Shown here: positions 7,972 to 16,102 of the stretch, in pieces
Layout of the letters: every line of letters starts with the position of its first letter
Numbering within the stretch: the stretch's first letter is position 1
Source of the DNA: JAITWN01 sp034002745
GTDB lineage: Bacteria > Pseudomonadota > Gammaproteobacteria > SZUA-140
DNA: 64,000 nt
Assembly: GCA_034002745.1 (NCBI GenBank)
Contig: JAVEZY010000006.1
Location: forward strand, 1-64,000
Direction: 5' to 3'
Made by a program: the position numbers and the translations under genes
Notes under the pieces: model-generated
What the model was told of the DNA's origin: nothing
What the model saw: the letters and a program-made list of their open reading frames with translations, nothing else
Database searches by the model: none

Positions 7972-9585
7972 TCAGCGGAGGTTGATGATCGACTGCGTGA
8001 TGGTGTCGGCGGTCGAGATCACCTGCGCGTTCGCCTGGAAATTGCGCTGCGAGGTGATCATGCGCACCAGCTGCTCGGTGAGATCGACGTTCGAGCCCTC
8101 GAGCGCACCCGACTGCACCAGACCCAGCCCGGAAGATCCGGGAGCGGCCACCAGCGGCGGGCCGGACTCGAAGCTTTCTCCCCAGGACGTGTCGCCGAGC
8201 TGGGACAGGCCCTGCGGGTTGGCGAAGTTCGTCAGCGCGATCTGGGCCAGCGTGCGCGTCTGTCCGTTGGTGAAGCGGGCGAACACGATACCGCTCGAGT
8301 CGATGTCGATGCTGTTCAGACGGCCCGTCGTGTAGCCGTCCTGGGACAGCTCTACCACGTTGAAGCCGCCGCCCCACTGGCTGATTGCGCCATAGTCCAG
8401 ACTCAACGTCATCGGACCCGCGCCCGTGCCCGGATCGATGGAATCCAGAGCGACGATGTTGGGCGGCGTGGGCGTGCCGTTGATGCTGGTCAATGCGCCA
8501 TCGGCGTTGAACTGCAGCAGATCGGATCCGTTGGCCTGTCCCCCGGCGACTGCCTGGTCACCGACGTACAGATAGCTCTCCCACTGGTTCGGCTCGGCGG
8601 TGCGGCGGTAGTAGACCGTTGCCAGCTGCGGTGTGCCGAGCGAATCGTAGATCGTCAGCGAGGTGGAGTTGTTGTAGGTGGTGGCATCGAGCCGGTCGAA
8701 CGGACCCTGCACCGTCCCGTTGACGCTCGCCGTCAGGTCGCTGGTGCCCGGCCCGCTGCCGGCAACGATCGCGGACACATCGAAGGTCAGATCGATGGGA
8801 CTCTGCGGCCCCGCGCCGTCGGGATTCCAGCTCAGGCTGGCCGAGGCATCGACGCCGACCTCGAAGCTGCCGACGGTCGAGGTCCCGGTCGCCCCCACCA
8901 GGCTCACGTCCCAGTTGTTGCCGCCGGTGTTGGTGAACTGCAGTTGCGCACCGGCCACCGGATTGCCGAAGTTGTCCACCAGATCCATGGGTCCCGCCAT
9001 CACCGGCGAGTCCGCGGGATCGAGCACCAGGTTGGCGCCCGCACTGCCGAGCTGGATCACCGAAGACGGCACCGGCTCCGCAGGCACCGCGGCGCCCGCG
9101 TTCAGATTGAGGCTGAGGCCGATGCGGCCGGTGGCGAGCGGCGCGATGTCGGAGGAGTCGAGGCGGATGTCGCCAAGCGCCCCGGTGACGTTGCCGAGAT
9201 CGTCGGCCATGAAGCCGGTGAGGCGCTGGCTGGCCGAGTTGACGATGAAGCCTTCGCGATCGACCTCGAAGGCGCCCGCGCGGGTGTAGCTGATCGCGCC
9301 GCCATCGTTGATGCGGAAGAAGCCCTGGCCCGAGACTGCGAGATCGAGCACGTTGTCGGAGAACTCGACATTGCCCTGGCTGAACTGCTGCGTGACGCTG
9401 GCCACGCGGACACCGCTGCCGATGGCATCCGAGGCTGTGCCCAGGTTGGAAACGGCGAAGACGTCGGCGAACTGGATGGTCGACTTCTTGAAGCCGTTGG
9501 TGCCGGCATTGGCCACGTTGTTGCCGATCATCCGCAGCTCGGACGAGGCCGCGTTCAGACCGCTCAGTGCTGTACGAAATGGCAT
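7972..9585 (-). CDS. flgE: Flagellar hook protein FlgE
   Basis: Hook subunit, 537 residues (E. coli has 402); the extra residues are in the surface-exposed middle domains, which vary between species. Conserved ends: MPFRTALSGLNAASSELRMI then GNNVANAGTNGFKKS, and C-terminal ALEGSNVDLTEQLVRMITSQ. The segment GFFRINDGGAISYTRAGAFE marks the hook core. Preceded by flgD (21 bp), the hook cap that guides its assembly. Confidence 0.97.
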   Translation of the reverse strand: MPFRTALSGLNAASSELRMIGNNVANAGTNGFKKSTIQFADVFAVSNLGTASDAIGSGVRVASVTQQFSQGNVEFSDNVLDLAVSGQGFFRINDGGAISYTRAGAFEVDREGFIVNSASQRLTGFMADDLGNVTGALGDIRLDSSDIAPLATGRIGLSLNLNAGAAVPAEPVPSSVIQLGSAGANLVLDPADSPVMAGPMDLVDNFGNPVAGAQLQFTNTGGNNWDVSLVGATGTSTVGSFEVGVDASASLSWNPDGAGPQSPIDLTFDVSAIVAGSGPGTSDLTASVNGTVQGPFDRLDATTYNNSTSLTIYDSLGTPQLATVYYRRTAEPNQWESYLYVGDQAVAGGQANGSDLLQFNADGALTSINGTPTPPNIVALDSIDPGTGAGPMTLSLDYGAISQWGGGFNVVELSQDGYTTGRLNSIDIDSSGIVFARFTNGQTRTLAQIALTNFANPQGLSQLGDTSWGESFESGPPLVAAPGSSGLGLVQSGALEGSNVDLTEQLVRMITSQRNFQANAQVISTADTITQSIINLR

Positions 9586-9606
9586 GGGGTATTCCTCCGA
9601 AGGTTC

Positions 9607-10281
9607 TTACATGATCTCGCGGACATTGGCGAGCGTAGCCTGTCCGCCGCCGGACAGGTTGAGCACGATACCCTGTCCGCCGGTATCCACCGTGACGCTG
9701 TCGATGCGATTCGCCACCATCGTCTCGAGACCGAAGGTTTCGCCGCCAAGCAGCATGGTCGCTTCCATCAAGTAGGTTCCCGCCCGCGCCGGCTCGCCGG
9801 CGTTGTTCAGCCCATCCCACTCGAACGCGGCCTTGCCCGCGGCGTGCTCGCCCAGGGCAATGCGGCGCACGAGCTGACCCGCCTGGTCGTAGACGTCGAC
9901 ATTGAGCTGTGTGGTATCGCGCGGCACATCGATCACGCCGGCGACGGTACCATCGCTGGTGAGGTTGGCCTGCGGCGAGGACACCAGCACGCTGCGGCCG
10001 ACCATGGCCGAGGCCTGCAGGGCCTGGCCGGAATAGAGCGCGCTCGCCACCTGCTGGAAGGTCTGCTGCAGCTCCTGAATGCCGGAAACCGTGCTGAACT
10101 GCGCGATCTGCGTATAAAACTCGCCGTTCTGCATCGGCTGCATCGGATCCTGGTTGTTGAGCTGGGTAACCATCAGCTCCAGGAACTCCGACTGACCGAG
10201 TTCGTCGTTCTTTCTCGTCTCCTGCTGGCGATTGCCGCTGAGGCCCAGCCGTTCGAGCGTCTGTGTATCTATGGTTGTCAT
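9607..10281 (-). CDS. flgD: Flagellar hook cap protein FlgD
   Basis: Hook-capping scaffold needed for FlgE polymerisation; exported and later replaced by FlgK. 224 residues. The N-terminal part has EFLELMVTQLNNQDPMQPMQ, then FYTQIAQFSTVSGIQELQQT, the FlgD signature, followed by FlgD Ig-like and Tudor-like domains (VYDQAGQLVRRIALGEHAAG, then FEWDGLNNAGEP). Lies 25 bp after flgC. Confidence 0.97.
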   Translation of the reverse strand: MTTIDTQTLERLGLSGNRQQETRKNDELGQSEFLELMVTQLNNQDPMQPMQNGEFYTQIAQFSTVSGIQELQQTFQQVASALYSGQALQASAMVGRSVLVSSPQANLTSDGTVAGVIDVPRDTTQLNVDVYDQAGQLVRRIALGEHAAGKAAFEWDGLNNAGEPARAGTYLMEATMLLGGETFGLETMVANRIDSVTVDTGGQGIVLNLSGGGQATLANVREIM

Positions 10282-10306
10282 CCGCGGGCTCTCCGTATCT
10301 CTTTCG

Positions 10307-10714
10307 TCACTGGCCGAGACGCAGCAGGTTGAGCAGCATCTGTTTGGAGGTATTCACCACCTCGACGTTGTTCTGGTAACTGCGTGAAGCCGAGATCATG
10401 TCTGCCATCTCCTCGACCACGTTGATATTGGGCATGTAGACATAACCCTCTTCGTTGGCGAGCGGATGATGCGGCAGGTACTTCTGCTGCGCCGGCGTCT
10501 GATCCTCGGCGATGCCCGCCACCTGCACTCCGGCGACGCTCTGGTCGAGAATGTCGCGGAACTCGGCGAACACCGGCCGGCGGGCGCGATAGACTTCGGC
10601 CTCGGAGCCGGCGGCGCTCTCGGCATTGGCGAGATTGCTGGCCGTGGTATTGAGGCGCACGGTCTGCGCGCTCATCGCCGATCCGGCTACATCGAATATG
10701 GAAAAGAGGGACAT
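10307..10714 (-). CDS. flgC: Flagellar proximal rod protein FlgC
   Basis: Proximal rod subunit, 135 residues (E. coli 134). Starts MSLFSIFDVAGSAMSAQTVR, then NTTASNLANAESAAGSEAEV, and ends with VVEEMADMISASRSYQNNVE and LLRLGQ. Two in-frame ATGs exist. The first (10720) overlaps the flgB stop but its GGGAG lies only 1 nt upstream, whereas the second (10714) has GGGAG 7 nt upstream and matches the usual FlgC start, so I chose 10714. Confidence 0.96.
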   Translation of the reverse strand: MSLFSIFDVAGSAMSAQTVRLNTTASNLANAESAAGSEAEVYRARRPVFAEFRDILDQSVAGVQVAGIAEDQTPAQQKYLPHHPLANEEGYVYMPNINVVEEMADMISASRSYQNNVEVVNTSKQMLLNLLRLGQ

Positions 10715-10716
10715 GG

Positions 10717-11112
10717 TCATTCTCCCTTGATGGCGGTCATCAGATTCCTGATGGTGCCGTCGAGGAACGTGAAGCTCGCCTGGTGGCGAATCGCGTTCTC
10801 GGTGAACTGACCCTGCTCGGTCTGCAGATCCACCGTGTTGCCGTCGGCCGAGGGCTGCAGCGGCATGCGATACATGAGCTGGGGGCCGCCGGACGCGTCG
10901 GCAGGCGCGATGTGCGCCGCATTGCTGCGGGTCATCGCCGGAGCTCCCGCCTGCATCGCATCCTTCAGGGCGGCGGTGAAATCGATGTCACGCGCCTTGT
11001 ACCCGGGCGTGTCCGCGTTCGCCATATTGGTGGCGAGCGTCTCGGCGCGCTTGCCGTGCAGCGCGAGCGCGCGGGCATGGATGCCGAAGGCTTGGTCGAT
11101 GATGGAAGACAT
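10717..11112 (-). CDS. flgB: Flagellar proximal rod protein FlgB
   Basis: First rod protein and first gene of the flgBCDEFGHIJKL operon, 131 residues (E. coli 138). Starts MSSIIDQAFGIHARALALHG, then LATNMANADTPGYKARDIDF, the rod N-terminal motif; ends with FTFLDGTIRNLMTAIKGE. The frame is open upstream, but ATG 11112 fits the family start and lies about 35 nt after the start predicted from the sigma-54 promoter. Confidence 0.96.
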   Translation of the reverse strand: MSSIIDQAFGIHARALALHGKRAETLATNMANADTPGYKARDIDFTAALKDAMQAGAPAMTRSNAAHIAPADASGGPQLMYRMPLQPSADGNTVDLQTEQGQFTENAIRHQASFTFLDGTIRNLMTAIKGE

Positions 11113-11157
11113 ACGCCTGTTTCCGTCCGTGCCGTCACACGACGGCGATGGGAGCAG

Positions 11158-11173
11158 AGCAACGAGCGTGCCA
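11158..11173 (-). promoter_or_regulatory. Sigma-54 promoter of the flgB operon
   Basis: On the minus strand the sequence is TGGCACG, 4 bp, TTGCT, a full match to the RpoN consensus TGGCACG-N4-TTGCW. The expected start is near 11147, about 35 nt before the flgB ATG. This places rod and hook genes in the RpoN-dependent middle class, normally driven by FleQ/FleR or FlrA/FlrC type activators, which are not in the window. Confidence 0.9.
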
Positions 11174-11349
11174 ACTGCCGAAATGGCGAAAGCGGCCGAT
11201 AAAGCGCCCGCGGGACGCGTTGCGCGTCGGATCACTGACGGTCTTCGGGCACAAGTCGGCAAACCGTCGCCGCCCGGGCGGCAAATCCGGGGCGCTGGCC
11301 CGCCACAGCGCCTATATCAATGGCATGGATCTTGAATATTGATCGGGCG

Positions 11350-12120
11350 ATGAACATGCACAGCCACACCGAGAGCAGACATCACCACTGGGATGGCGCC
11401 CGCAGCGCAAGGCGATGCGTCATCGCGACGCAGATTGCGCTCGCCGTCACCTTCACCTTCGGCCTCCCTGCCGCCGCGCACGCCACCGCGACGCAGTCCC
11501 ACGCCGCGATCCTGGAAACCGCGCGCGCCTTCCTGCAGCAGCAGCTCAAGGCGAATCCTGGCCGCTCCGAGATCCGGCTCGGCCAGCTCGACCGGCGCCT
11601 GCGCCTCGTTCCCTGCGACGGCGCGCTGCGGGCATTCCTTCCCGCAGGCGCTGCGGTGACGGGCAATACCAGCGTCGGCGTGCAATGTACCGGCAGCGCG
11701 GCGTGGAAGATCCGTGTCCAGGCGCAGATAGCGATCGTCGACCGCGTGGTGATCAGCCGTGGCTTCATTCCGCGCGGCACCGTGCTCACCCGCGAGCACC
11801 TCACGCTTGCCGAGCGCGAGATCAACGCCGTCAGCCAAGGCTACATAAAGGATATGGATGGCGCGCTGGGCAAGCAGCTGAAGTATCCGATCCGCGAAGG
11901 ACTCATCGTCACGCCCGGCATGCTCGAACGCCCGGCGCTGGTGAAACGCGGCGACGAAGTGACCATCCTGTCGCGCGGCAACACTTTCGAAGTGCGCATG
12001 AAAGGCAATGCGCTGGCCAACGGCGCCGAAGGCGATCGCATCCGCGTACGCAATCTGAATTCCAGCCGCATCATCGAGGGCACCGTTCGCGCCGATGGCA
12101 CGGTCGTGGTACAAATGTAA
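11350..12120 (+). CDS. flgA: P-ring assembly chaperone FlgA
   Basis: Periplasmic chaperone for P-ring (FlgI) assembly. About 256 residues from this start, with a signal peptide whose hydrophobic core is ATQIALAVTFTFGLPAAA and SAF-like domains in the second half: VVISRGFIPRGTVLTREHLT, then GLIVTPGMLERPALVKRGDE. Divergent from flgB and followed by flgM (23 bp) and flgN. Start codon is uncertain: ATGs at 11320, 11350 and 11356 are in frame and none has a clear Shine-Dalgarno. Confidence 0.94.
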   Translation: MNMHSHTESRHHHWDGARSARRCVIATQIALAVTFTFGLPAAAHATATQSHAAILETARAFLQQQLKANPGRSEIRLGQLDRRLRLVPCDGALRAFLPAGAAVTGNTSVGVQCTGSAAWKIRVQAQIAIVDRVVISRGFIPRGTVLTREHLTLAEREINAVSQGYIKDMDGALGKQLKYPIREGLIVTPGMLERPALVKRGDEVTILSRGNTFEVRMKGNALANGAEGDRIRVRNLNSSRIIEGTVRADGTVVVQM

Positions 12121-12143
12121 CCATCCCCCAGGAGGAAAGAGTA

Positions 12144-12470
12144 ATGGCAATCGAAATCAACGGCCGTACCCCGTCACAGGCCAATGGCAGCGGAGAGAGC
12201 TCACATCTGCGCGCGGTGCGCAATGATGAAGGCAACGGCGCGCGCCAGGCCGGCGCCGCGGGCAACACGCAGGACACCGTCACCCTCACCGGCACCGCGG
12301 CCCTCATGAATCGCCTTCACAGCGACATCGCCGCCGCGCCGGTCGTCGACCAGCAGCGCGTCGACGCGATCCGCCAGCAGATCGCCGAAGGCAGCTATGC
12401 CATCGATCCGATGCGCGTCGCCGAGAAGCTGCTCAATATGGAATCGACCCTGTTCGCCGCCAGCGCCTGA
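12144..12470 (+). CDS. flgM: Anti-sigma-28 factor FlgM
   Basis: Binds and inhibits FliA (sigma-28) until the hook is complete, then is exported. 108 residues. Starts MAIEINGRTPSQANGSG, with a disordered N-terminal half and a C-terminal sigma-binding region containing VVDQQRVDAIRQQIAEGSYA, then PMRVAEKLLNMESTLF. A strong AGGAGGAAAG lies 4 nt upstream of the ATG. The sigma-28 promoter before flagellin (508-534) is a likely target of this control. Confidence 0.95.
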   Translation: MAIEINGRTPSQANGSGESSHLRAVRNDEGNGARQAGAAGNTQDTVTLTGTAALMNRLHSDIAAAPVVDQQRVDAIRQQIAEGSYAIDPMRVAEKLLNMESTLFAASA

Positions 12471-12483
12471 TCGGGAACCGGAC

Positions 12484-12969
12484 ATGAGCCCTTCCATGCT
12501 CGGCGCCCTCGATGATTGCCTGCAGCGGCAAATCGTTGCCGGAGAGCGGCTGATCGAAACGCTGCGCGCCGAAACCGAAGCCTTGCGCAGCGGCGCCGCG
12601 GCGGACATCGAAGCCGCCCTCGCCCCGAAGCAGGACGCGCTCGGCGCATTCACCGCACTCGACACCGAACGCGAGCAAGTGCTCGCCGCGAGCGGCTGGA
12701 GCGCGGAACGCGAGACCCCGGCGGAATGGATCGAGCGCCAGGATCACCCCGACCGGGATACCGTGCTCGCCCGCTGGCAGCGCCTGCTCGCAATTGCGGA
12801 GGATTGCGGCCGGCGCAACCTGATCAACGGCGCCCTCATCCAGGCCGGCCTCCGCCACAGCCGGCAACTGCTCGACCTGCTGAGCGGCCGCCCGCCCGAA
12901 GAAACCACCTCCTCCTACGGCCCCGCGCCCACCCGCGCCGCCGCGGGCCACAGCCTCGGCAAGGCCTGA
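12484..12969 (+). CDS. flgN: Flagellar chaperone FlgN
   Basis: Export chaperone for the junction proteins FlgK and FlgL. 161 residues, largely helical and rich in Ala, Glu and Arg, as in the FlgN family (MSPSMLGALDDCLQRQIVAG, then DTEREQVLAASGW and RNLINGALIQAGLRHSRQLL). Placed 13 bp after flgM, the standard flgAMN order. Sequence similarity in this family is weak, so position is a large part of the evidence. The gene ends 87 bp before tRNA-Ala. Confidence 0.9.
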   Translation: MSPSMLGALDDCLQRQIVAGERLIETLRAETEALRSGAAADIEAALAPKQDALGAFTALDTEREQVLAASGWSAERETPAEWIERQDHPDRDTVLARWQRLLAIAEDCGRRNLINGALIQAGLRHSRQLLDLLSGRPPEETTSSYGPAPTRAAAGHSLGKA

Positions 12970-12989
12970 AGCGCAGGTCTCAACGGAGT

Positions 12990-13019
12990 TTGGCAAGCCG
13001 CGGCGAACGGTGCTAGAAT
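12990..13019 (+). promoter_or_regulatory. Sigma-70 promoter of tRNA-Ala
   Basis: TTGGCA, 18-bp spacer, TAGAAT. The -10 ends 37 bp before the tRNA. A GTCCCC..GGGGAC inverted repeat (13025-13043) lies between promoter and tRNA. Confidence 0.65.
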
Positions 13020-13056
13020 TCCGCGTCCCCGAACGACCGGGGACAATGACCATCAT

Positions 13057-13132
<76 letters not shown>

Positions 13133-13312
13133 ATCAGTCATCCCAAGCAGTCCCAAAGCATCCGGCATTAAAAAGAAAATCAGCAAGTTAACGCTGATCC
13201 TCGCCCCCATGCGTCCTGCCTCATCCTTTGATAGCCAGCGTTTCATGGGGGCATGGCTGGCAGCATCCCCGGTTCCCGGAAAATGGATGCCCCCAAAATG
13301 CCTTTGGCCCGA
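13133..13312. other. Probable degraded integration site downstream of tRNA-Ala
   Basis: No gene is visible. The stretch holds three copies of a TGCCCCC/GGGGGCA motif: GCCCCCAT at 13203-13210, ATGGGGGCAT at 13245-13254 and ATGCCCCCAAAATG at 13287-13300. Repeats of this form lie beside tRNA-targeting integrase genes in many proteobacteria, where I take them to be arm-type sites. No integrase gene remains. Inference: scar of an excised or decayed genomic island. Confidence 0.45.
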
Positions 13313-13495
13313 CACCACCCCAATTTGAGTAACGGTTCTGATTGGAGTCCGCCGCTACCGCAGCCGATTTTCCCGCCAGCCTCCCCGCATACTGGACTGG
13401 CGTCAGCCCGCACAGCGCCTTCTTCGGTCGCTCCTCGCTGTACTCCAAGGCACGCAATCAGCGTCCGCGCGTGAGCAAGTTCTTAATGTAATGAC
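13313..13495 (-). pseudogene. IS3-family transposase C-terminal remnant
   Basis: On the minus strand one frame reads ELAHARTLIA and, after a shift, the next reads LEYSEERPKKALCGLTP then VQYAGRLAGKSAAV. This is the end of an IS3-family DDE transposase, where the E-R-P motif near the C terminus is conserved. Only about 55 codons survive and the frame is broken near 13458, so it cannot be active. Terminal repeats cannot be assigned with confidence. Confidence 0.7.
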
Positions 13496-13505
13496 CCACG
13501 AAGAG

Positions 13506-13532
13506 GTCAGACCCCGCTTCGGGGTCTGACCC
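13506..13532. repeat. Perfect hairpin made of two opposed GGTCAGACCCC elements
   Basis: A 12-bp stem (GGTCAGACCCCG / CGGGGTCTGACC) with a CTT loop. It is two copies of the dispersed GGGGTCAGACCCC palindrome facing each other. It lies 21 bp beyond the stop of the ferritin-like gene on the minus strand and could act as its terminator. Confidence 0.8.
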
Positions 13533-13553
13533 TGTGCGCAGCAGCACCCGCCC

Positions 13554-14285
13554 TCAGCTTATCCCCACCTGCCCTTCGATGGTGTTCTGCAGCCAGGATC
13601 GCACCATGCGCAGATGATCGTTCTCCTGTGACAGCGCGTGGCGGAACTGCTCGGCCATGCTGTCGTGGCCGAGCCGGTCGGCCAGCGAGGCGAGCATCTC
13701 CCAGGCGTCGTTGTCGACGAGTTCGACCATGTGAATTGCATGCAGACATTCGGTGAGGGTACTGCGCGGATCGCTCAGCAGCTGCATCACGCCGGTACTG
13801 GCGACGGCATCGGCATCGGCAGTGGGCGAGATGGCGGTAGGGTCGGCGCCGAGGGTTTTCATGCACTCCATCAGCAGGCCGAAGTGCTCCAGCTCTTCAT
13901 CATGGATGTGCAGGATCTCGTCCCTGGTGGGACCACCGGGCTGAGCGTCCGAAGCATCGTATTTCACCAGCAGAGCTTCATAGAGACGCGTGCCGGTGCG
14001 CTCGAAGGCGAGCCGGTCGGCGATCAGATCGAGAAAGACCGCAGGCGATTTCCCCTTCAATTTCTGCATTCCGGACTTCATCTTTCCCTTCACCGAGGGC
14101 GGCGGCGGCATGGTGCCAAAAGGCTCCGCACCCCTGGAGTAGAGGCTGCGTATTGCCTCCATCGCCGTCAGGTCGAAGCCTGTCTCCACCGGCGACATCG
14201 TCGCGCCTTCCATCATTTCCTTGGCCAGTTCCGGCGACGCATCGGCTCCGGTGCGATTTCCACCTACATCGAGCGGCGATTTCAT
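13554..14285 (-). CDS. Ferritin-like domain protein (shorter of a pair)
   Basis: Predicted helical-bundle protein of 243 residues. The middle and end contain metal-ligand-like E..H patterns: RLAFERTGTRLYEALL, then HIHDEELEHFGLLMECM, then HMVELVDNDAWEMLASL and FRHALSQENDHLRMVRSW. Spacing of Glu and His suits a di-iron ferritin-like fold. Start chosen at ATG 14285: GAGGAAGAG precedes it and it overlaps the stop of the upstream gene by 4 bp (ATGA). No signal peptide. Substrate or function is unknown; iron storage, oxidase or stress protection are all possible. Confidence 0.75.
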   Translation of the reverse strand: MKSPLDVGGNRTGADASPELAKEMMEGATMSPVETGFDLTAMEAIRSLYSRGAEPFGTMPPPPSVKGKMKSGMQKLKGKSPAVFLDLIADRLAFERTGTRLYEALLVKYDASDAQPGGPTRDEILHIHDEELEHFGLLMECMKTLGADPTAISPTADADAVASTGVMQLLSDPRSTLTECLHAIHMVELVDNDAWEMLASLADRLGHDSMAEQFRHALSQENDHLRMVRSWLQNTIEGQVGIS

Positions 14286-15463
14286 GAGCTCTTCCTCATC
14301 TGGACGACATTGGCTAGTTCGGTTCCGGGTTCCCAACGGTACCCCGACGCAACCGCCTCCGACGGCGACCCTTCGGAATTGAGCTGGTCGCGCACCGCCA
14401 GAGAGCGGCCATGCTCCTGGTCGAGCGGCACGATCTCCGTGCCATTGGCGCGCAAGTCGACTTCGTTCGCGAGCACTTCGCGCACGAACTCCCGGTGACT
14501 GTGAAAGCCGATCGGATCGGGCAGCGTCTCCGGCAACAGTTCCGCCGCCTCGCGGCCCTGATACTTCTCCAGCAGGCGCGCCACGTGATGCATCTGTCCG
14601 AGCTCATAATCCAGAAAGCGCTCCCATACCGCCTTGATGCGCGGATTGCCTTCCTGCTGCATGCAGCTCCAGTAGTTGTAGACTTCATTTGCCTCGTGGA
14701 GCAGCCACTTCTCCAGCACGGATTCCTCGGGGTCGATCAGCGATCCATACTGCGTGACATGCTGCTCCTCGATGGCCGCGATCTCCGCATAGAGTTGTCT
14801 CGCCACCGGGTCGGCATATATCGGCGCGATATTCATGTAGTAGTCACGCGTCTGGTGCTCGGCCGACAGGATGGTCAGCGCATTGAGCTTGCTGATCGGA
14901 CTTGCCGTCTCGCGCTCGTACGGGCGACGCAGATCATCGAGCGGATGACGATGCTCGACCGCGGTCGCCCGCCCGGGAGTGATGTCCGTATAGCTCTGCA
15001 GGATGTTGTTCGGATCCTTTCCTTCCAGCCGATCGAGCAACGCCGAGAATCGATACAGATGGTCGAAATCCTCGAGCATGCCGAAGCGGTAGACCTGCGC
15101 CAGATACGGATCCGGTTCATGCTGCGCGACGCTCGCGGTGACCTCGATGGCCACCTGCTCGTAGCCTATCGTCGTTTCGAGTGGCGTCTGATCGGCAGGA
15201 TTCATCCAATTGACCATCACCTGCTGCATGTGATCGATGCGCCGCGTCATGGCCAACTGCTGACGCAGCTCACCATTCACCATGCTCGCGGCGCCATGAC
15301 TGAACCGGATGGTCCCCGCCTCGATGCCGTTCATGAAGATGACCCGTACGCGGGTGAATGCATCGTCGTCGAGCTTGCTATATGGGTGCGGCGCCAGCTC
15401 GCGCCAGGTGAATACCTGTTTTTCCAGGGGAGTTCCCTTCTCGTGCAGAAGATCGAGAGCCAT
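14282..15463 (-). CDS. Large ferritin-like protein, possibly two helical bundles
   Basis: 393 residues, no signal peptide. Several helices carry paired Glu/His: GYEQVAIEVTASVAQHE and MLEDFDHLYRFSALLDRLEG in the first half; LSAEHQTRDYYMNIAP, AAIEEQHVTQYGSLID, LLHEANEVYNYWSCMQQ and FLDYELGQMHHVARLLE in the second. The second half fits a di-iron four-helix bundle; the first may be a degenerate second bundle. Translationally coupled (4-bp overlap) to the smaller ferritin-like gene, so the two products probably work together. Exact activity unknown. Confidence 0.72.
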   Translation of the reverse strand: MALDLLHEKGTPLEKQVFTWRELAPHPYSKLDDDAFTRVRVIFMNGIEAGTIRFSHGAASMVNGELRQQLAMTRRIDHMQQVMVNWMNPADQTPLETTIGYEQVAIEVTASVAQHEPDPYLAQVYRFGMLEDFDHLYRFSALLDRLEGKDPNNILQSYTDITPGRATAVEHRHPLDDLRRPYERETASPISKLNALTILSAEHQTRDYYMNIAPIYADPVARQLYAEIAAIEEQHVTQYGSLIDPEESVLEKWLLHEANEVYNYWSCMQQEGNPRIKAVWERFLDYELGQMHHVARLLEKYQGREAAELLPETLPDPIGFHSHREFVREVLANEVDLRANGTEIVPLDQEHGRSLAVRDQLNSEGSPSEAVASGYRWEPGTELANVVQMRKSS

Positions 15464-15636
15464 TGATCATCTCCTAGGGCCGGGAGCGTCGGATGACGCT
15501 CTCCACGCCGATGCACGAAGCCGGCCATTCGGAAATGCCAGATAAAACAGGCGTGTCAACGAATCGAATGCGGGTGGAGAAACCAGCAAAGGGTCAGGTC
15601 ACCAGCCGCTGCGGCACAGGGCCCACCGGCGGGTGT

Positions 15637-16089
15637 TCAGGCAGGTGGAGACGGACGGCTGGGCGAATGATTGACCGAAAGCCAGTACTCGCCGAGCTCG
15701 CCGATGGTCTTGGCGAAGCAGGAGAAGGAAACCGGTTTGCTGACGAAACTGTTGGCGCCCGAACAGTAGCTGCGGGTAATGTCCTCATCCTCGCTGGATG
15801 AGCTGAAAACCACCACCGGAATCCGCCGTGTACGCTCGTCCGCGCGCAGGCGCCTGAGCACATCGATGCCATTGAGCTTGGGGAGTTTGAGATCGAGGAG
15901 GATCAGATCGGGCTGCCGGCTTCCATCCCGGTCCCGCCAGACGCCTTCGCAGAACAGGTACTCGAGTGCTTCCTTGCCATCGCGAGCGACCTCGATCCGG
16001 TCTGCGATCTGAGCGCGGCGCAGTGCCCTCAGCGCGAGTTCCTCGTCCTCTTCATTGTCCTCGACCAACAGTATGAGCTTGTCCGGCAT
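15637..16089 (-). CDS. Single-domain response regulator (Rcp1-like)
   Basis: 150 residues made of a receiver domain only. Begins MPDKLILLVEDNEEDEELAL, with acidic pocket E10/D11, phosphoacceptor Asp66 in LILLDLKLPKLNG, then VVVFSSSSEDEDI and the Lys in VSKPVSF. The long insertion before the Asp (YLFCEGVWRDRDGSRQPD) is typical of Rcp1-type regulators paired with phytochrome-like or CHASE-type kinases. GGAGG lies 6 nt before the ATG. Directly follows the histidine kinase gene (13 bp), its probable partner. It has no output domain, so it must act through protein contact or phosphorelay. Confidence 0.9.
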   Translation of the reverse strand: MPDKLILLVEDNEEDEELALRALRRAQIADRIEVARDGKEALEYLFCEGVWRDRDGSRQPDLILLDLKLPKLNGIDVLRRLRADERTRRIPVVVFSSSSEDEDITRSYCSGANSFVSKPVSFSCFAKTIGELGEYWLSVNHSPSRPSPPA

Positions 16090-16102
16090 GGTGGGTCCTC
16101 CG

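Noticed and set aside
11195..11202. GCCGATAA, a perfect sigma-28 -10 element, on the plus strand before flgA
   Set aside because: No TAAA-like -35 lies 14-16 bp upstream (the bases are TGCC), so it is not supported as a promoter.
11321..11336. Sigma-54-like motif TGGCATG-N4-TTGAA upstream of flgA
   Set aside because: The essential GC at -12 is GA here and the predicted start would leave almost no leader before the flgA ATG. The strong motif on the other strand (11158-11173) is the convincing one.
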